Assembly: GCA_031549885.1 (NCBI GenBank)
Contig: JAVBPD010000002.1
Location: forward strand, 4,373-68,372
Source: WQUF01 sp031549885
GTDB lineage: Bacteria > Bacillota > Clostridia > Clostridiales > Clostridiaceae
Length of the DNA: 64,000 nt
Reading direction: 5' to 3'
Shown here: one piece after another, positions 15,966 through 24,895 of the stretch
Numbering within the stretch: position 1 is the first letter of the stretch
Layout of the letters: each line of letters starts with the position of its first letter
The notes under the pieces: model-generated
The model's database searches: none
What the model saw: the letters and a program-made list of their open reading frames with translations, nothing else
Told to the model about the DNA's origin: nothing
Position numbers and translations under genes: made by a program

Positions 15966-16403
15966 TTGACTAGAATTACTTTCCCCGTTGCTGTACATTT
16001 ATTTTTAATAAATAAAGATAAAGATGAAATTTTGTTACAAAGAAGATTTAATACAGGATATGAAGATGGAAATTATAGCGTAATTGCAGGGCACATTGAT
16101 GGTGGCGAAGATGTTTATTCCGCAATGATAAGGGAAGCAAAAGAAGAATCAGGAATTATCATTTTGAAAAAAGATCTTGAAATAGTTCAAGTTATGCATA
16201 GAAAGAAGATTTTGCAAGAAAGAGTTGATTATTTTTTTAGATGCGAAAAATGGAGTGGTGATTTACAAATTCTAGAACCTGGTAAATGCGATGAATTAAT
16301 TTGGGTAAATTCTGATAACCTTCCTAATAATACTGTAGACTATATAAGAGAAGCTATTAAAAATTATAAGGAAAATATTTCATTTTCAATATTTGGATGG
16401 TAA
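15966..16403 (+). CDS. Nudix hydrolase
   Basis: A 145-residue pyrophosphohydrolase with a complete Nudix box, GHIDGGEDVYSAMIREAKEE followed by SGI, matching Gx5Ex7REUxEExGU. The enzyme cleaves a nucleoside diphosphate linked to another group, releasing a phosphate-containing half; the substrate is not predictable. Two starts are possible. ATG at 15945 has no Shine-Dalgarno, while TTG at 15966 follows AGAGGGTG at proper spacing and matches the usual family N-terminus, so TTG is preferred. Confidence 0.88.
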   Translation: MTRITFPVAVHLFLINKDKDEILLQRRFNTGYEDGNYSVIAGHIDGGEDVYSAMIREAKEESGIIILKKDLEIVQVMHRKKILQERVDYFFRCEKWSGDLQILEPGKCDELIWVNSDNLPNNTVDYIREAIKNYKENISFSIFGW

Positions 16404-16478
16404 AGATTAAATAAAAAAAATTGCAAAACAATCTTATAAAACAGATGTTTTGCTTTATTTTCTATAAAAAAACATATA

Positions 16479-16952
16479 TTATCCCACTAATACTTTGCCA
16501 AGCTTTTGTAATTTTTGAACATCGTATTGATTTCTTGCAGTAACATCTTCTAAATAATTTAAGTTTATTTTTATTGCTTCAACATCCTTTTTTAAAATTT
16601 CCGTATCTTCCTTGGTTTTATTATAATCTTCTCTTATTGATTTAAGCTCTTTTGAAATAGCATCTGCAACTGCAATCAATTCTTGAGATATATCTTTAAC
16701 TATATCAGATCTTAGATTGCTTATATTTTCTTGCATTTTAATATCCAGATTATGTATTTCATCTTGTAATTCTTTTTTAGTATTATCTAATTTGTCATTT
16801 AATCCTTGTAGTCCAATATCTATTTTGTCATTTAATTCTTTTTTAGTGTTATCTAATTTGTCATTTAACCCTTGCAACCCAGTATCTATTTTGTCATTTA
16901 ATTTTTGCATATCATTGCTCATATTTTTAAGCATTGTTAAAATTTCATCCAT
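16479..16952 (-). CDS. coiled-coil protein with two 22-residue repeats
   Basis: A 157-residue, almost wholly helical, highly charged protein with heptad patterning throughout. Residues 18-39 and 40-61 are nearly identical repeats beginning LNDKID and ending DNTKKE, differing at one position (T versus I) plus the joining residue. There is no signal peptide, membrane segment or catalytic motif. It is convergent with the Nudix gene. It may be a scaffold or an SMC-hinge-free coiled coil, but I do not recognise a named family. Confidence 0.7.
   Translation of the reverse strand: MDEILTMLKNMSNDMQKLNDKIDTGLQGLNDKLDNTKKELNDKIDIGLQGLNDKLDNTKKELQDEIHNLDIKMQENISNLRSDIVKDISQELIAVADAISKELKSIREDYNKTKEDTEILKKDVEAIKINLNYLEDVTARNQYDVQKLQKLGKVLVG
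16770..16901 (-). repeat. 66-bp tandem direct repeat, two copies
   Basis: Two adjacent 66-bp units encode the 22-residue repeats of the coiled-coil protein. They are almost identical at DNA level, suggesting recent duplication. Confidence 0.8.
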
Positions 16953-17205
16953 AAATAAAACCCTCTAACTTCATTTTACTATAATTATATCATATTATTT
17001 ATAAAATGGCTTTCATAATCTTTCTACAAATAATTGCCCTTATAATGAGCTAATAGAAGAATTTAATTTTTAATAAAAATTAAATAAAATTAAAATAATA
17101 TAAAAAATAAATCGATATCGATATTATCATTTGATAAAATAGAACATACACCAATAAAAATTAACAAATATTAACAATTATGTGTTTTTAAGGAGTGAAA
17201 TTTAA

Positions 17206-17511
17206 ATGAATAATAATATTAAAAAGATCATAGCAACAATGGTATTAACAAGTGCTTTATCCGCAGTATCTGCATTTGCTGTGCCACCAATGTCTTCAGA
17301 TCCTATGATCATCAGAAAGATGGATGCAAATGGAAATTTATCAGAAGAAACTGTATCATATGATGATATTATAATAAATAGAGTAACTACTTTACCTGAA
17401 AAACCAAGTGAAACTAAAACTAATAGTAATGCAAATAATACAGTTAAATCAAATTCTCAAACATTCAGTTTACCAAGCTTTTTCTCTAGATTTTTTAGTA
17501 ATTTTAGATAA
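17206..17511 (+). CDS. small secreted protein of unknown function
   Basis: A 101-residue protein with a clear signal peptide: basic start NNNIKK, hydrophobic core about 9-25 and a likely cleavage after AFA at residue 25. The mature part of about 75 residues has an acidic/polar first half, an Asn/Thr/Ser linker and an aromatic amphipathic end (SLPSFFSRFFSNFR). AAGGAGTGAAA precedes the ATG. It is flanked by a promoter-rich AT stretch and a strong terminator, so it is probably monocistronic. No family is recognised. The amphipathic tail could touch membranes, but this is speculation. Confidence 0.7.
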   Translation: MNNNIKKIIATMVLTSALSAVSAFAVPPMSSDPMIIRKMDANGNLSEETVSYDDIIINRVTTLPEKPSETKTNSNANNTVKSNSQTFSLPSFFSRFFSNFR

Positions 17512-17562
17512 TAGAAAACTAATAGAAAGTTACGTTTTAGAATATAAAATTTGTCTTTAATA

Positions 17563-17619
17563 AAAACACCCTATAAAATAGTCAGTATAAAGAGGCCGAA
17601 TCATTTTATAGGGTGTTTT
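17563..17619. terminator. long bidirectional terminator hairpin
   Basis: A perfect 17-bp inverted repeat (arms 17563-17579 and 17603-17619) with a 23-nt loop separates the secreted protein gene from the convergent nik operon, whose last codon lies at its edge. Confidence 0.8.
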
Positions 17620-18400
17620 ATTCCACAAAAAGCATAGAAGAAATAAGTTTTTTAGTGTATTCATGGCTTGGATTATTAAATAAATCATTTGTTTTTTTAA
17701 TTTCAACAATGCTGCCTTTATTCATAACAGCCACCCTATCGCAAACATATCTAATCATGCGCAAATCATGGGAAATAAACAAACAAGTTAATCCCATCTC
17801 TTTTTTTAATTTTATGAACAAATTTATTATCTGAGCTTGAATAGAAATATCAAGAGAAGCGATTGGTTCATCAGCAATTAAAACTTTAGGATTAAGGGCA
17901 AGCGCTCTTGCAATACCTACACGCTGCCTCATGCCACCTGAGCATTCATATGGAAAATATTCCCCATATATCCTATCAAGCCCCACTAAATCCATAAGCT
18001 CATAAACCTTATTCATTCTTTCATCTTTAGTTTTAAAAACCCTCTGTATAAAAAGAGGCTCTTCAATAATATCCTTAATAAGCATCCTAGGATTTAAAGA
18101 AGATACAGAATCTTGAAAAGTCATCTGCATGTTTCTACTAATCCACTTTTTTTCATCATTATAAACTTTCTTATTTGATATTTCCTTATCATAAAAATAT
18201 ACCCTGCCGCTTGTAGGTCTATTTATTTGCATTATACTCTTACCAAGTGTAGATTTTCCTGAGCCTGACTCTCCTATAAGTCCCAAAAATTCACCTTTAT
18301 AGATATAAAAAGATACATCATTTACAGCTTTTATAGTTAATTTGTTGTTTATAGAAAAGTGCTGATTTAAATTGAAAACTTGCACAATTTTTTCATTCAT
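17618..18400 (-). CDS. nikE: nickel/peptide ABC transporter ATP-binding protein (NikE position)
   Basis: A 260-residue ABC ATPase of the oligopeptide/nickel subfamily. Walker A is GESGSGKST, the Q-loop is in MTFQDSVSSLNPRM, the signature is CSGGMRQRVGIARAL, and Walker B is VLIADEP followed by the H-loop FISHD. It lacks the long C-terminal oligopeptide extension of OppF, which suits NikE. It is the last gene of the nik operon, 4 nt after NikD. Two different ATPases power import of nickel, or of a nickel chelate. Confidence 0.87.
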   Translation of the reverse strand: MNEKIVQVFNLNQHFSINNKLTIKAVNDVSFYIYKGEFLGLIGESGSGKSTLGKSIMQINRPTSGRVYFYDKEISNKKVYNDEKKWISRNMQMTFQDSVSSLNPRMLIKDIIEEPLFIQRVFKTKDERMNKVYELMDLVGLDRIYGEYFPYECSGGMRQRVGIARALALNPKVLIADEPIASLDISIQAQIINLFIKLKKEMGLTCLFISHDLRMIRYVCDRVAVMNKGSIVEIKKTNDLFNNPSHEYTKKLISSMLFVE

Positions 18401-18404
18401 TTTA

Positions 18405-19385
18405 TTAAATTTTACCTCTTTGTATTAAAGGTGCATTTTCATGCAAAAGCCAAGTAGCTGCATAATGTGTATCGCTTACTTTAAACATAGGAGGCTCTTT
18501 TTCATAATCAATTTTTAAAGCATAAGGATTCCTCATAGCAAATGCATCCCCTTTATATTTTTGCCATATACTGGGAGGATTTCCAGGTATAGAATACAAT
18601 TTATCATTGTGCAAAGAAGGCAATGAATCCAAAAGCCCCCATGTATAAGGATGGCGAGAATCAGAGAAAATTTCTTTTAACGTTCCTGTTTCTATGATCT
18701 TTCCCGCATACATAACAGCCACTCTATCTGCTATCTTTGATACTACTCCTAAATCATGAGTTACAAATAAAATTGAAATTCCGGTATTTTTTTTAATCTC
18801 AAGTAGAAGATCTAAAATTTGCAATTGTAGCGTTGCATCTAAAGCTGTTGTAGGTTCATCTGCAATTAATACTTTAGGATTTAAGGAAAGGGCGCAAGCT
18901 ATAACGCTTCTTTGTATCATACCTCCAGAAAATTCATGTGGATACCCATTAAACCTCTCATTAGGATTTTCAAAACCCACTTTACTCATTAAATCTAAAG
19001 TTATATTCTTAGCTTCCTTTTTACTCACCTTTTTATTCTTTAAAACAGCTTCCATAATCTGTTTTCCAACTGACAAACTTGGATTAAGAGATGTCATGGG
19101 ATCTTGAAATATCATTGATATATCTTTGCCTCGTATGTTTTGCATTGATTTTTCAGAAAGATTTACTAAGTTTTTATCATCTAATAAAATTTCTCCCTTT
19201 TCAATTTTTGCATTAAAAGGCAAAATACCCATTATGCTTTTACATAAAACTGTTTTACCAGAGCCTGATTCTCCCAAAATAGCAAGGACTTCTCCTTCTT
19301 TAAGATAAAGCGATACATCTCTTATAACAGGCACTTTTCCAAATTTAGTATTAATAGACACAAACATATTTTTAACCTTAAGCAA
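18405..19385 (-). CDS. nikD: nickel/peptide ABC transporter ATP-binding protein (NikD position)
   Basis: A 326-residue ABC ATPase. Walker A is GESGSGKT, the Q-loop is IFQDPMTSLNPSL, the signature FSGGMIQRSVIACAL and Walker B VLIADEPTTALD, with the C-terminal DppD/OppD-type region (HPYTWGLLDSLPSL) present. A GTG at 19394 lies inside the GAGGTGA ribosome-binding site; TTG at 19385 is the more likely start. The C-terminal domain departs from the four-Cys Fe-S pattern of some OppD proteins. It follows nikA by 15 nt. Confidence 0.85.
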   Translation of the reverse strand: MLKVKNMFVSINTKFGKVPVIRDVSLYLKEGEVLAILGESGSGKTVLCKSIMGILPFNAKIEKGEILLDDKNLVNLSEKSMQNIRGKDISMIFQDPMTSLNPSLSVGKQIMEAVLKNKKVSKKEAKNITLDLMSKVGFENPNERFNGYPHEFSGGMIQRSVIACALSLNPKVLIADEPTTALDATLQLQILDLLLEIKKNTGISILFVTHDLGVVSKIADRVAVMYAGKIIETGTLKEIFSDSRHPYTWGLLDSLPSLHNDKLYSIPGNPPSIWQKYKGDAFAMRNPYALKIDYEKEPPMFKVSDTHYAATWLLHENAPLIQRGKI

Positions 19386-19400
19386 AAATATCACCTCACT

Positions 19401-20939
19401 TTATTCTTTTGTCCAATCTGCTACATTCCAAAATATACCTACACCGTGATGACCAAGCACTGTATCAGTGGAAATGCCCTTTATAGAAGGCTTAGATACA
19501 TATATAGCATCAATATAGCATATAAATGTATAAGGCATATCTTTTGCCATCTCTTCTTGAAACTCTTTATATAACTTCATTCTCTCTTCATCATTAGCTG
19601 TTTCTCTTGCATTTTTAAGGATATTATCAACTTTTTCATTAGAATAAAAATTATAATTATTTCCAAGACCAGTTCCAAAAACTTTATAAGTATGATCATC
19701 TGGATCAAAAGGGCTACCCCATCCAATTAAATATGCATCTTGATTTTCCCAATCAACCTTTGAAACAACAGCTACTTTCATATCTACTCCTATTTCTTTT
19801 AATTGTTGAGAGCAAATATTAGCTATATCTATTCTCACCTGATCTCCTGCTCTGCAGTTTACAGTAAAAGATAATTTTTTGCCGTTCTTTTCATATATGC
19901 CATTTGAATCTAAAGTCCATCCAGCTTTCTCAAGTTCAGATTTTGCTTTTTCCTTGTTGTAATCAAACTTTTCCATATTCACATTTACATATGGGCCTGC
20001 TTGCAGCGGAGAAAAGGCACTGTACCCATATCCTAAAACCACGCTTTTAACAATTGCATCTCTATCTATTCCATAGCTTAAAATATTTGGCAATTCCCTG
20101 TTCTCTTTAAAAAATTCGCTATTAAAGTTGTACATAATACCTCTATAATCAGCTGTTTTCATATCCATAAAAATAAAATCGCTGTTGTCTTTAAACTGTG
20201 ATGAATCTTGAGGAGTTATTTGAGCTAAATCAAGCTCACCAGATTTAAGCTGAAGTGCCCTAGCTTTTGTATCTTCTACTATTTTAAATATTATCTTATC
20301 AATTTCAGGTTCCTTTATATAAAAATCTTTGTTTTTTTCAAGGGTAATGCTCTGTCCCATATCCCAATTTTTCATTTTATAAGGACCTGTTCCTATTGGA
20401 AATTGATTAAATTTATCAGTTACAATATCTTTTCCATCTAGTAAATGCTTAGGAAGCATTCCTATTGTTAAATATTCAAGTAGCGCTACATTTGGAGCTT
20501 TTAATGAAATTTTTATACAGGTAGGGCTGACTACTTCTATATTTTCTATATCTTCATAATTTGAAGCAATCTCAGAGCCATTTTTAGGATCTAAAATTAC
20601 ATCAAGTGTAAATTTAACATCATCTGCAGTAAACTTTTCACCATCATGCCATTTTACATCATCTCTTAAATTAAACGTATATGTTTTAGAGGTTTCATCA
20701 TATTGCCAGTCTTTAGCAAGGCTTGATATGATGCCATTATTTTTATCGTGAGCTGTTAACCCGCTAAAAATAAGGGAGTTGATTTCACCATGCTCATATA
20801 AAGCAGGATTAATGCTTGTATAATCTGAGCTTCCATAAACTAGTACCTTTTCAGCACTTTGTGCTCCTGCAGACCCACTGGAACAACCACTTAAAGCTAG
20901 TGCAAAAACTATAAAAACCATAATTAATTTTTTTAACAT
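19401..20939 (-). CDS. nikA: nickel ABC transporter substrate-binding lipoprotein (NikA position)
   Basis: A 512-residue family 5 solute-binding protein. The signal peptide ends in the lipobox LSGC, so it is anchored to the outer face of the membrane. The fold is recognisable from SSLAKDWQYDETSKTYTFNLRDDVKWHDGE and PTCIKISLKAP. The ORF continues 10 codons upstream, but ATG at 20939 follows AGGAGGATTT. Family members bind peptides, nickel or metal chelates; the NikR-headed operon makes nickel the best guess. Whether it binds free Ni(II) through His residues or a Ni-chelate cannot be settled from sequence. Confidence 0.85.
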   Translation of the reverse strand: MLKKLIMVFIVFALALSGCSSGSAGAQSAEKVLVYGSSDYTSINPALYEHGEINSLIFSGLTAHDKNNGIISSLAKDWQYDETSKTYTFNLRDDVKWHDGEKFTADDVKFTLDVILDPKNGSEIASNYEDIENIEVVSPTCIKISLKAPNVALLEYLTIGMLPKHLLDGKDIVTDKFNQFPIGTGPYKMKNWDMGQSITLEKNKDFYIKEPEIDKIIFKIVEDTKARALQLKSGELDLAQITPQDSSQFKDNSDFIFMDMKTADYRGIMYNFNSEFFKENRELPNILSYGIDRDAIVKSVVLGYGYSAFSPLQAGPYVNVNMEKFDYNKEKAKSELEKAGWTLDSNGIYEKNGKKLSFTVNCRAGDQVRIDIANICSQQLKEIGVDMKVAVVSKVDWENQDAYLIGWGSPFDPDDHTYKVFGTGLGNNYNFYSNEKVDNILKNARETANDEERMKLYKEFQEEMAKDMPYTFICYIDAIYVSKPSIKGISTDTVLGHHGVGIFWNVADWTKE

Positions 20940-20955
20940 GTAAATCCTCCTAAAA

Positions 20956-21846
20956 TCAAATATTAGCATACATTTTTGTATTTTTTCTTTTTATATAATC
21001 ACCTATGTTTGTTATACACATAAGTGTAGTTACAAGGAATAAACCAGGCACAAGGATAATCCACCAATAATTTGAAAGAAGCGCTTTTTCGGCAAGCGAT
21101 AACATGCTCCCCCAAGATATAACTTCTATGGGAAGCCCAATCCCTAAAAAGCTAAGGGTAGATTCAATAGCTATGGCGCTGCCAATATTGGTTACAACCA
21201 TAAACATTATTGCTGGAATAAAATTAGGAGCTAGATGCCTTCTTAATATATAAAAAAAACTCCCTCCAAAAAAACGTGCTGACACTATATAATCGCTTTT
21301 CCAAATTCTCTTTGTTTCTTCTTGTACAATCTTAGAAATGGGAATCCAGCTTGTGATTCCAATGACAATAGATATAGAAAAAACAGTTGCATTTCCAAAA
21401 ATAGCTTGAACAAAAACTATTATTAAAATAGAAGGTATGCTAAGCATGATTTCTGCAAACCTCATGGTTATGGCATTTATTGTTTCAGATGAAATACCAC
21501 TTATGCTTCCATAAATTACACCTATGGATGTGGAAATAATTGTAGAAAAAATGCCTATGAATAATGAAATTCCACCACCATACCATATCATTTTAAAAAT
21601 ATCTCGTCCCATTGAATCTGTTCCAAATAAGGACTCTTTGCATGGCTCCATATTTATTTTATCAATATTCATATATGAAGCATTAATATTAGGTATAAAA
21701 TGACTTATGATACAACCAAAGCATATGATTGTGATTATTATTAAAGAAATATAGGGTCTTTTCTCTTTATTTAAAATAGGTCTTTTAAAATCATCATTTT
21801 TATTATTTATTCCCACTAAAGCAAAATCATCTATTGGAGTTTTCAA
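20956..21846 (-). CDS. nikC: nickel ABC transporter permease (NikC position)
   Basis: A 296-residue DppC/NikC-type inner-membrane permease. It has an N-terminal helix, the periplasmic FGTDSMGRDIFKMIWYGG segment typical of the C-type subunit, and a BPD_transp_1 domain with the EAA-type loop around SARFFGGSFFYILRRHLAPN. The longest ORF starts at ATG 21861, but GGAGGTGAT lies within that extension, placing the true start at TTG 21846. The gene overlaps nikB by 20 nt. Confidence 0.85.
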   Translation of the reverse strand: MKTPIDDFALVGINNKNDDFKRPILNKEKRPYISLIIITIICFGCIISHFIPNINASYMNIDKINMEPCKESLFGTDSMGRDIFKMIWYGGGISLFIGIFSTIISTSIGVIYGSISGISSETINAITMRFAEIMLSIPSILIIVFVQAIFGNATVFSISIVIGITSWIPISKIVQEETKRIWKSDYIVSARFFGGSFFYILRRHLAPNFIPAIMFMVVTNIGSAIAIESTLSFLGIGLPIEVISWGSMLSLAEKALLSNYWWIILVPGLFLVTTLMCITNIGDYIKRKNTKMYANI

Positions 21847-22810
21847 CCATATCACCTCCATATGCTTTCATTCTAGGATCAAGTTTAGAGTTTAAAATTT
21901 CTGCAAAAAAACTTGCTATTACCACAAGAATTCCTGTTATAAGCGATAAAACCATTAACATATTATAGTCATGATATCTTACGCTTTCAAAAGCTAGATA
22001 ACCAAGGCCTGGATATGAAAAAACCCTTTCAATTATATATGTTCCACCTAATATATGAGGAATAGAAATAGCCATTAAAGTTATAAATGCTGGCATGATG
22101 TTTCTTAAGCAATGTTTTAAAATTATTTCCATTTTACTCATACCCCTTACAGTGCAAAGAAGTACATAATCTTGCCTTATTTCCTCAACTAGCTTGTTTC
22201 GAAGCATATAAGCGTAATACCATAGATGATTTAACACTAAAACAGATACAGGTAGTATTAAATGCTTTATTCTTCCAAAAACATCATAAGGCTCTCCTAA
22301 GGGATAGGCTCCACTTGATGGCAAAATAGTTAAGTTTATGCTAAATATTAAAATAAAAAGAAGTGCAATCCAAAAAGTAGGAATGGACGAAGTCAGAATA
22401 CCAATTTTACATATGAATTTATCAATAAGGGTTTTTTCTTTATACGCACAAAAAATTGCAAGTAAAAGAGCTAAAAAAAATGTAAAAACATAAGACAATC
22501 CCCCTAAAAGTATTGTGTTTAATGCTACAGACTTAATCACTTCTACAACATCTTGTTTATATTTATAGGAAATTCCAAAATCAAAATACATTGCCTTTGA
22601 AACCCAATTTATATATTGGGTTAAAATTGGTTTGTTAAGCCCAAGCTTTTCCATAGAAGCTGCCCTTTCCTCAGTGCTTAACCGCTCAACTCCTTCACCA
22701 TAATAAGAAGCTAAAGGGTCCCCTGGTGCAAGCCTTGACATGAAAAATACCATGAGTGATAAAATAAATATAGTTAGCATAAACTGTAAAATTTTCTTTA
22801 CAATATACAT
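21827..22810 (-). CDS. nikB: nickel ABC transporter permease (NikB position)
   Basis: A 327-residue DppB/NikB-type permease with the family N-terminus FMSRLAPGDPLASYYG, followed by a BPD_transp_1 domain with about five more helices and the EAA loop region TVRGMSKMEIILKHCLRN. The ORF is open for 14 more codons upstream, but those overlap nikR. ATG at 22810, 4 nt past the nikR stop with AAGGAT upstream, is the better start. Confidence 0.86.
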   Translation of the reverse strand: MYIVKKILQFMLTIFILSLMVFFMSRLAPGDPLASYYGEGVERLSTEERAASMEKLGLNKPILTQYINWVSKAMYFDFGISYKYKQDVVEVIKSVALNTILLGGLSYVFTFFLALLLAIFCAYKEKTLIDKFICKIGILTSSIPTFWIALLFILIFSINLTILPSSGAYPLGEPYDVFGRIKHLILPVSVLVLNHLWYYAYMLRNKLVEEIRQDYVLLCTVRGMSKMEIILKHCLRNIMPAFITLMAISIPHILGGTYIIERVFSYPGLGYLAFESVRYHDYNMLMVLSLITGILVVIASFFAEILNSKLDPRMKAYGGDMVENSNR

Positions 22811-22814
22811 ACTT

Positions 22815-23231
22815 TTAATCCTTTGCAATGGGCGCAACAGTGAGCTTTCCATAAAAAACGCCCTTTAGAGGGATAAGTTTATCGCTTAATTCTTTAAGCA
22901 GTTTTGATTTACCTTTCACCACTATTAGTTCTAAACAATTATTATGATCAACATGAATATGAGTTGATGTAAGCACCATTTCATGATAATCATGCTGAAT
23001 ATTCATCATTTCATTTACTAAATTTGTAGAGTGATGATCATAGAAAAGAAGTATTGTCCCTGCAACCATCTCATCTCCTAATGTCCATTTTTCTTGAAGC
23101 AAGGAATCTCGAATAAAATCCCTTACAGCTTCTGAACGGCTGGGATAACCTTTAGAGATTATCATATCATCAAATTGCTTAAGCAAATTTTCTTCCATAG
23201 ATACACCAAATCTAGTTAATTTTGTATCCAT
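22815..23231 (-). CDS. nikR: nickel-responsive transcriptional regulator NikR
   Basis: A 138-residue NikR: ribbon-helix-helix DNA-binding domain (TRFGVSMEENLLKQFDDMI..., residues 5-45) plus a C-terminal ACT-like nickel domain. The four high-affinity nickel ligands are all present as H80, H91, H93 and C99, each exactly four positions beyond E. coli H76, H87, H89 and C95. It is therefore expected to repress the operon when nickel is plentiful. ATG at 23231 follows AAGGAG. It is the first gene of the operon and is immediately downstream of the inverted repeat at 23247-23284, which implies autoregulation. Confidence 0.96.
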   Translation of the reverse strand: MDTKLTRFGVSMEENLLKQFDDMIISKGYPSRSEAVRDFIRDSLLQEKWTLGDEMVAGTILLFYDHHSTNLVNEMMNIQHDYHEMVLTSTHIHVDHNNCLELIVVKGKSKLLKELSDKLIPLKGVFYGKLTVAPIAKD

Positions 23232-23246
23232 AATTTTTACTCCTTA

Positions 23247-23284
23247 AATTCGTGTTACTTTTTTATAAAATAATAACACGAATT
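23247..23284 (-). promoter_or_regulatory. probable NikR operator overlapping the nik promoter
   Basis: A perfect 11-bp inverted repeat, AATTCGTGTTA (23247-23257) and TAACACGAATT (23274-23284), has a 16-nt spacer. E. coli NikR uses GTATGA-N16-TCATAC, and GTGTTAC-type half-sites are described for other NikR proteins. On the minus strand TTGCAA (23291-23296) lies 17 nt before TATTAT, a plausible -35/-10 pair. The -10 lies between the half-sites, so a bound NikR tetramer would block RNA polymerase. Confidence 0.82.
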
Positions 23285-23340
23285 GAGTATTTTTGCAAGA
23301 AGAATTAGTTAATAAATTAACATACTTAATTAAAAAATTT

Positions 23341-23368
23341 AGGCGAAAGCTTCACATTGCTTTCGCCT
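23341..23368 (-). terminator. intrinsic terminator after the yesN-like gene
   Basis: A perfect 10-bp stem (AGGCGAAAGC with GCTTTCGCCT) and 8-nt loop, followed on the minus strand by AAATTTTTT. It separates the two-component system from the nik operon. Confidence 0.85.
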
Positions 23369-23398
23369 GAACAAATTTTTAATTAATAAAATTACATA

Positions 23399-24895
23399 TT
23401 ACTTTAAATATTGGCTTGGCCAAACCCCAGTTAATTTTTTAAATGTCTTTGAAAAATAATACTGATCATTAAAGCCAACTGATGCCGCTATTTCCTTTAT
23501 CATAGCATTTTTATCTTCCTTCATCATTATTTTAGCCATTTCAATTCTAAATTCACTTAAATATTCTAAAATAGTCATTCCAAAATAATCCTTAAACTGC
23601 TTTGACAGCCTAATTGCAGACATCCCAAAATGCCTTGCAATATCTGTATTTGAAATGTTTTTATTATAATTTTCTCTAATATATGCTCCTAATTGTTCAC
23701 ATAAATTATCTACTCTCTGCTTTTCAAAAGTATTTTCAGGCTGAATTGCATCCTTTAATATCTGAAATAGCTCATTTGAAAATTCATCAGCTAAAATGGA
23801 ATTTGAAATTGCAAAGAGCATAGAATTTTTTAATTCTTCTATTTTAGCTAAGCTTAAGATGCCATCAAAATAATTCAAAAAAAGCTTTTCAATGTGCATA
23901 ACAAACTCAGACTGCTTAGCAGAGGAGTCAACAAATGAATAAACTAATTGCTTAGTGCATTCACCTAGCTCTTTTAAATTTCTCTTTTTTAGAGCTAAAA
24001 TAAGGTTATTCTTATAAGATATATAACTTACTTGTTTTTTTATTTCATCTTTATCATAAACATTTAAAATAGCCGATCTAAATAATGGCATCTTCTCTCT
24101 TAAACATCTTCTCATGGCTTTAAATGCTTCCCCAATTTTATATAAGCTAATTAATTTATCATAAATGCATATGTTAACAGATATTTTATCTTCGTTTAAA
24201 ATTAACCTTTGAAAGACTTCACTTACAATTATTTTTACTCTCTCAATATTATCCACATCTAATACCACTATTTTTTCATGAACGCTTTTGCCTGTTATAC
24301 AAAAAAAATCCTCATATTCATTTATAATTGAACTTAAATCTAACTCAAGGTCTACCATTTCATATAACATATGACCAGGAAGCATGCCATCATCTGCAGT
24401 ATATGGAAATGAACCAGCACAAATTAAAAAAGCTCCAAACATCTTTTCTTCATACTCTTTAGCATTTTTTTCATTATTTAAAACATTAATTAAATACTCT
24501 CGTAAAGAATCCTTTTTTCTCTTTTTTATTTGAATAATAGTATTATCTAAAGCTTCATATAAAGCATCTGGGTCAATTGGCTTTAATAAATAACCAGACA
24601 CGCCATATTTTATTGCAAGGCGAGCATATTCAAAATCCTGAAAACCACTTATAATATAAGTTATAATGTTTGGATATAATTCATTTATGTTTTTGCAAAG
24701 CTCAATTCCATCCATAACTGGCATTTTTATATCTGAAAAGACAATATCAAAGCTTTCTTCCATAAGCTTTTCTAAAGCTCTCTTTCCATTTATGGCAATG
24801 TGAATCACTTTTATCTCTTCTTTATACTTTTCTACAAGATTTTTTATGCTCTTTGCTATAGGAGGTTCGTCTTCAACAACCATAACCTTAATCAC
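23399..24895 (-). CDS. response regulator, receiver plus AraC DNA-binding domain (YesN-like)
   Basis: A 498-residue transcription factor. Residues 1-120 are a CheY-like receiver with acidic residues E9-D10, the phosphorylated D55 in DIVFSDIKMPVMDG and K in YLLKPID. A long middle region of unknown fold follows. Residues about 395-498 form an AraC double helix-turn-helix (NISNTDIARHFGMSAIRLSKQF ... GFNDQYYFSKTFKKLTG). It overlaps the sensor kinase gene by 3-4 nt. In Clostridia such YesMN pairs usually control the adjacent sugar ABC importer, here the rhamnose-type one. Confidence 0.9.
   Translation of the reverse strand: MIKVMVVEDEPPIAKSIKNLVEKYKEEIKVIHIAINGKRALEKLMEESFDIVFSDIKMPVMDGIELCKNINELYPNIITYIISGFQDFEYARLAIKYGVSGYLLKPIDPDALYEALDNTIIQIKKRKKDSLREYLINVLNNEKNAKEYEEKMFGAFLICAGSFPYTADDGMLPGHMLYEMVDLELDLSSIINEYEDFFCITGKSVHEKIVVLDVDNIERVKIIVSEVFQRLILNEDKISVNICIYDKLISLYKIGEAFKAMRRCLREKMPLFRSAILNVYDKDEIKKQVSYISYKNNLILALKKRNLKELGECTKQLVYSFVDSSAKQSEFVMHIEKLFLNYFDGILSLAKIEELKNSMLFAISNSILADEFSNELFQILKDAIQPENTFEKQRVDNLCEQLGAYIRENYNKNISNTDIARHFGMSAIRLSKQFKDYFGMTILEYLSEFRIEMAKIMMKEDKNAMIKEIAASVGFNDQYYFSKTFKKLTGVWPSQYLK

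Noticed and set aside
17618..23231. General oligopeptide (opp) importer
   Set aside because: The first gene is a NikR with all four nickel ligands and there is a NikR-like operator, so nickel uptake is the better reading; a separate opp operon exists at 54-62 kb.
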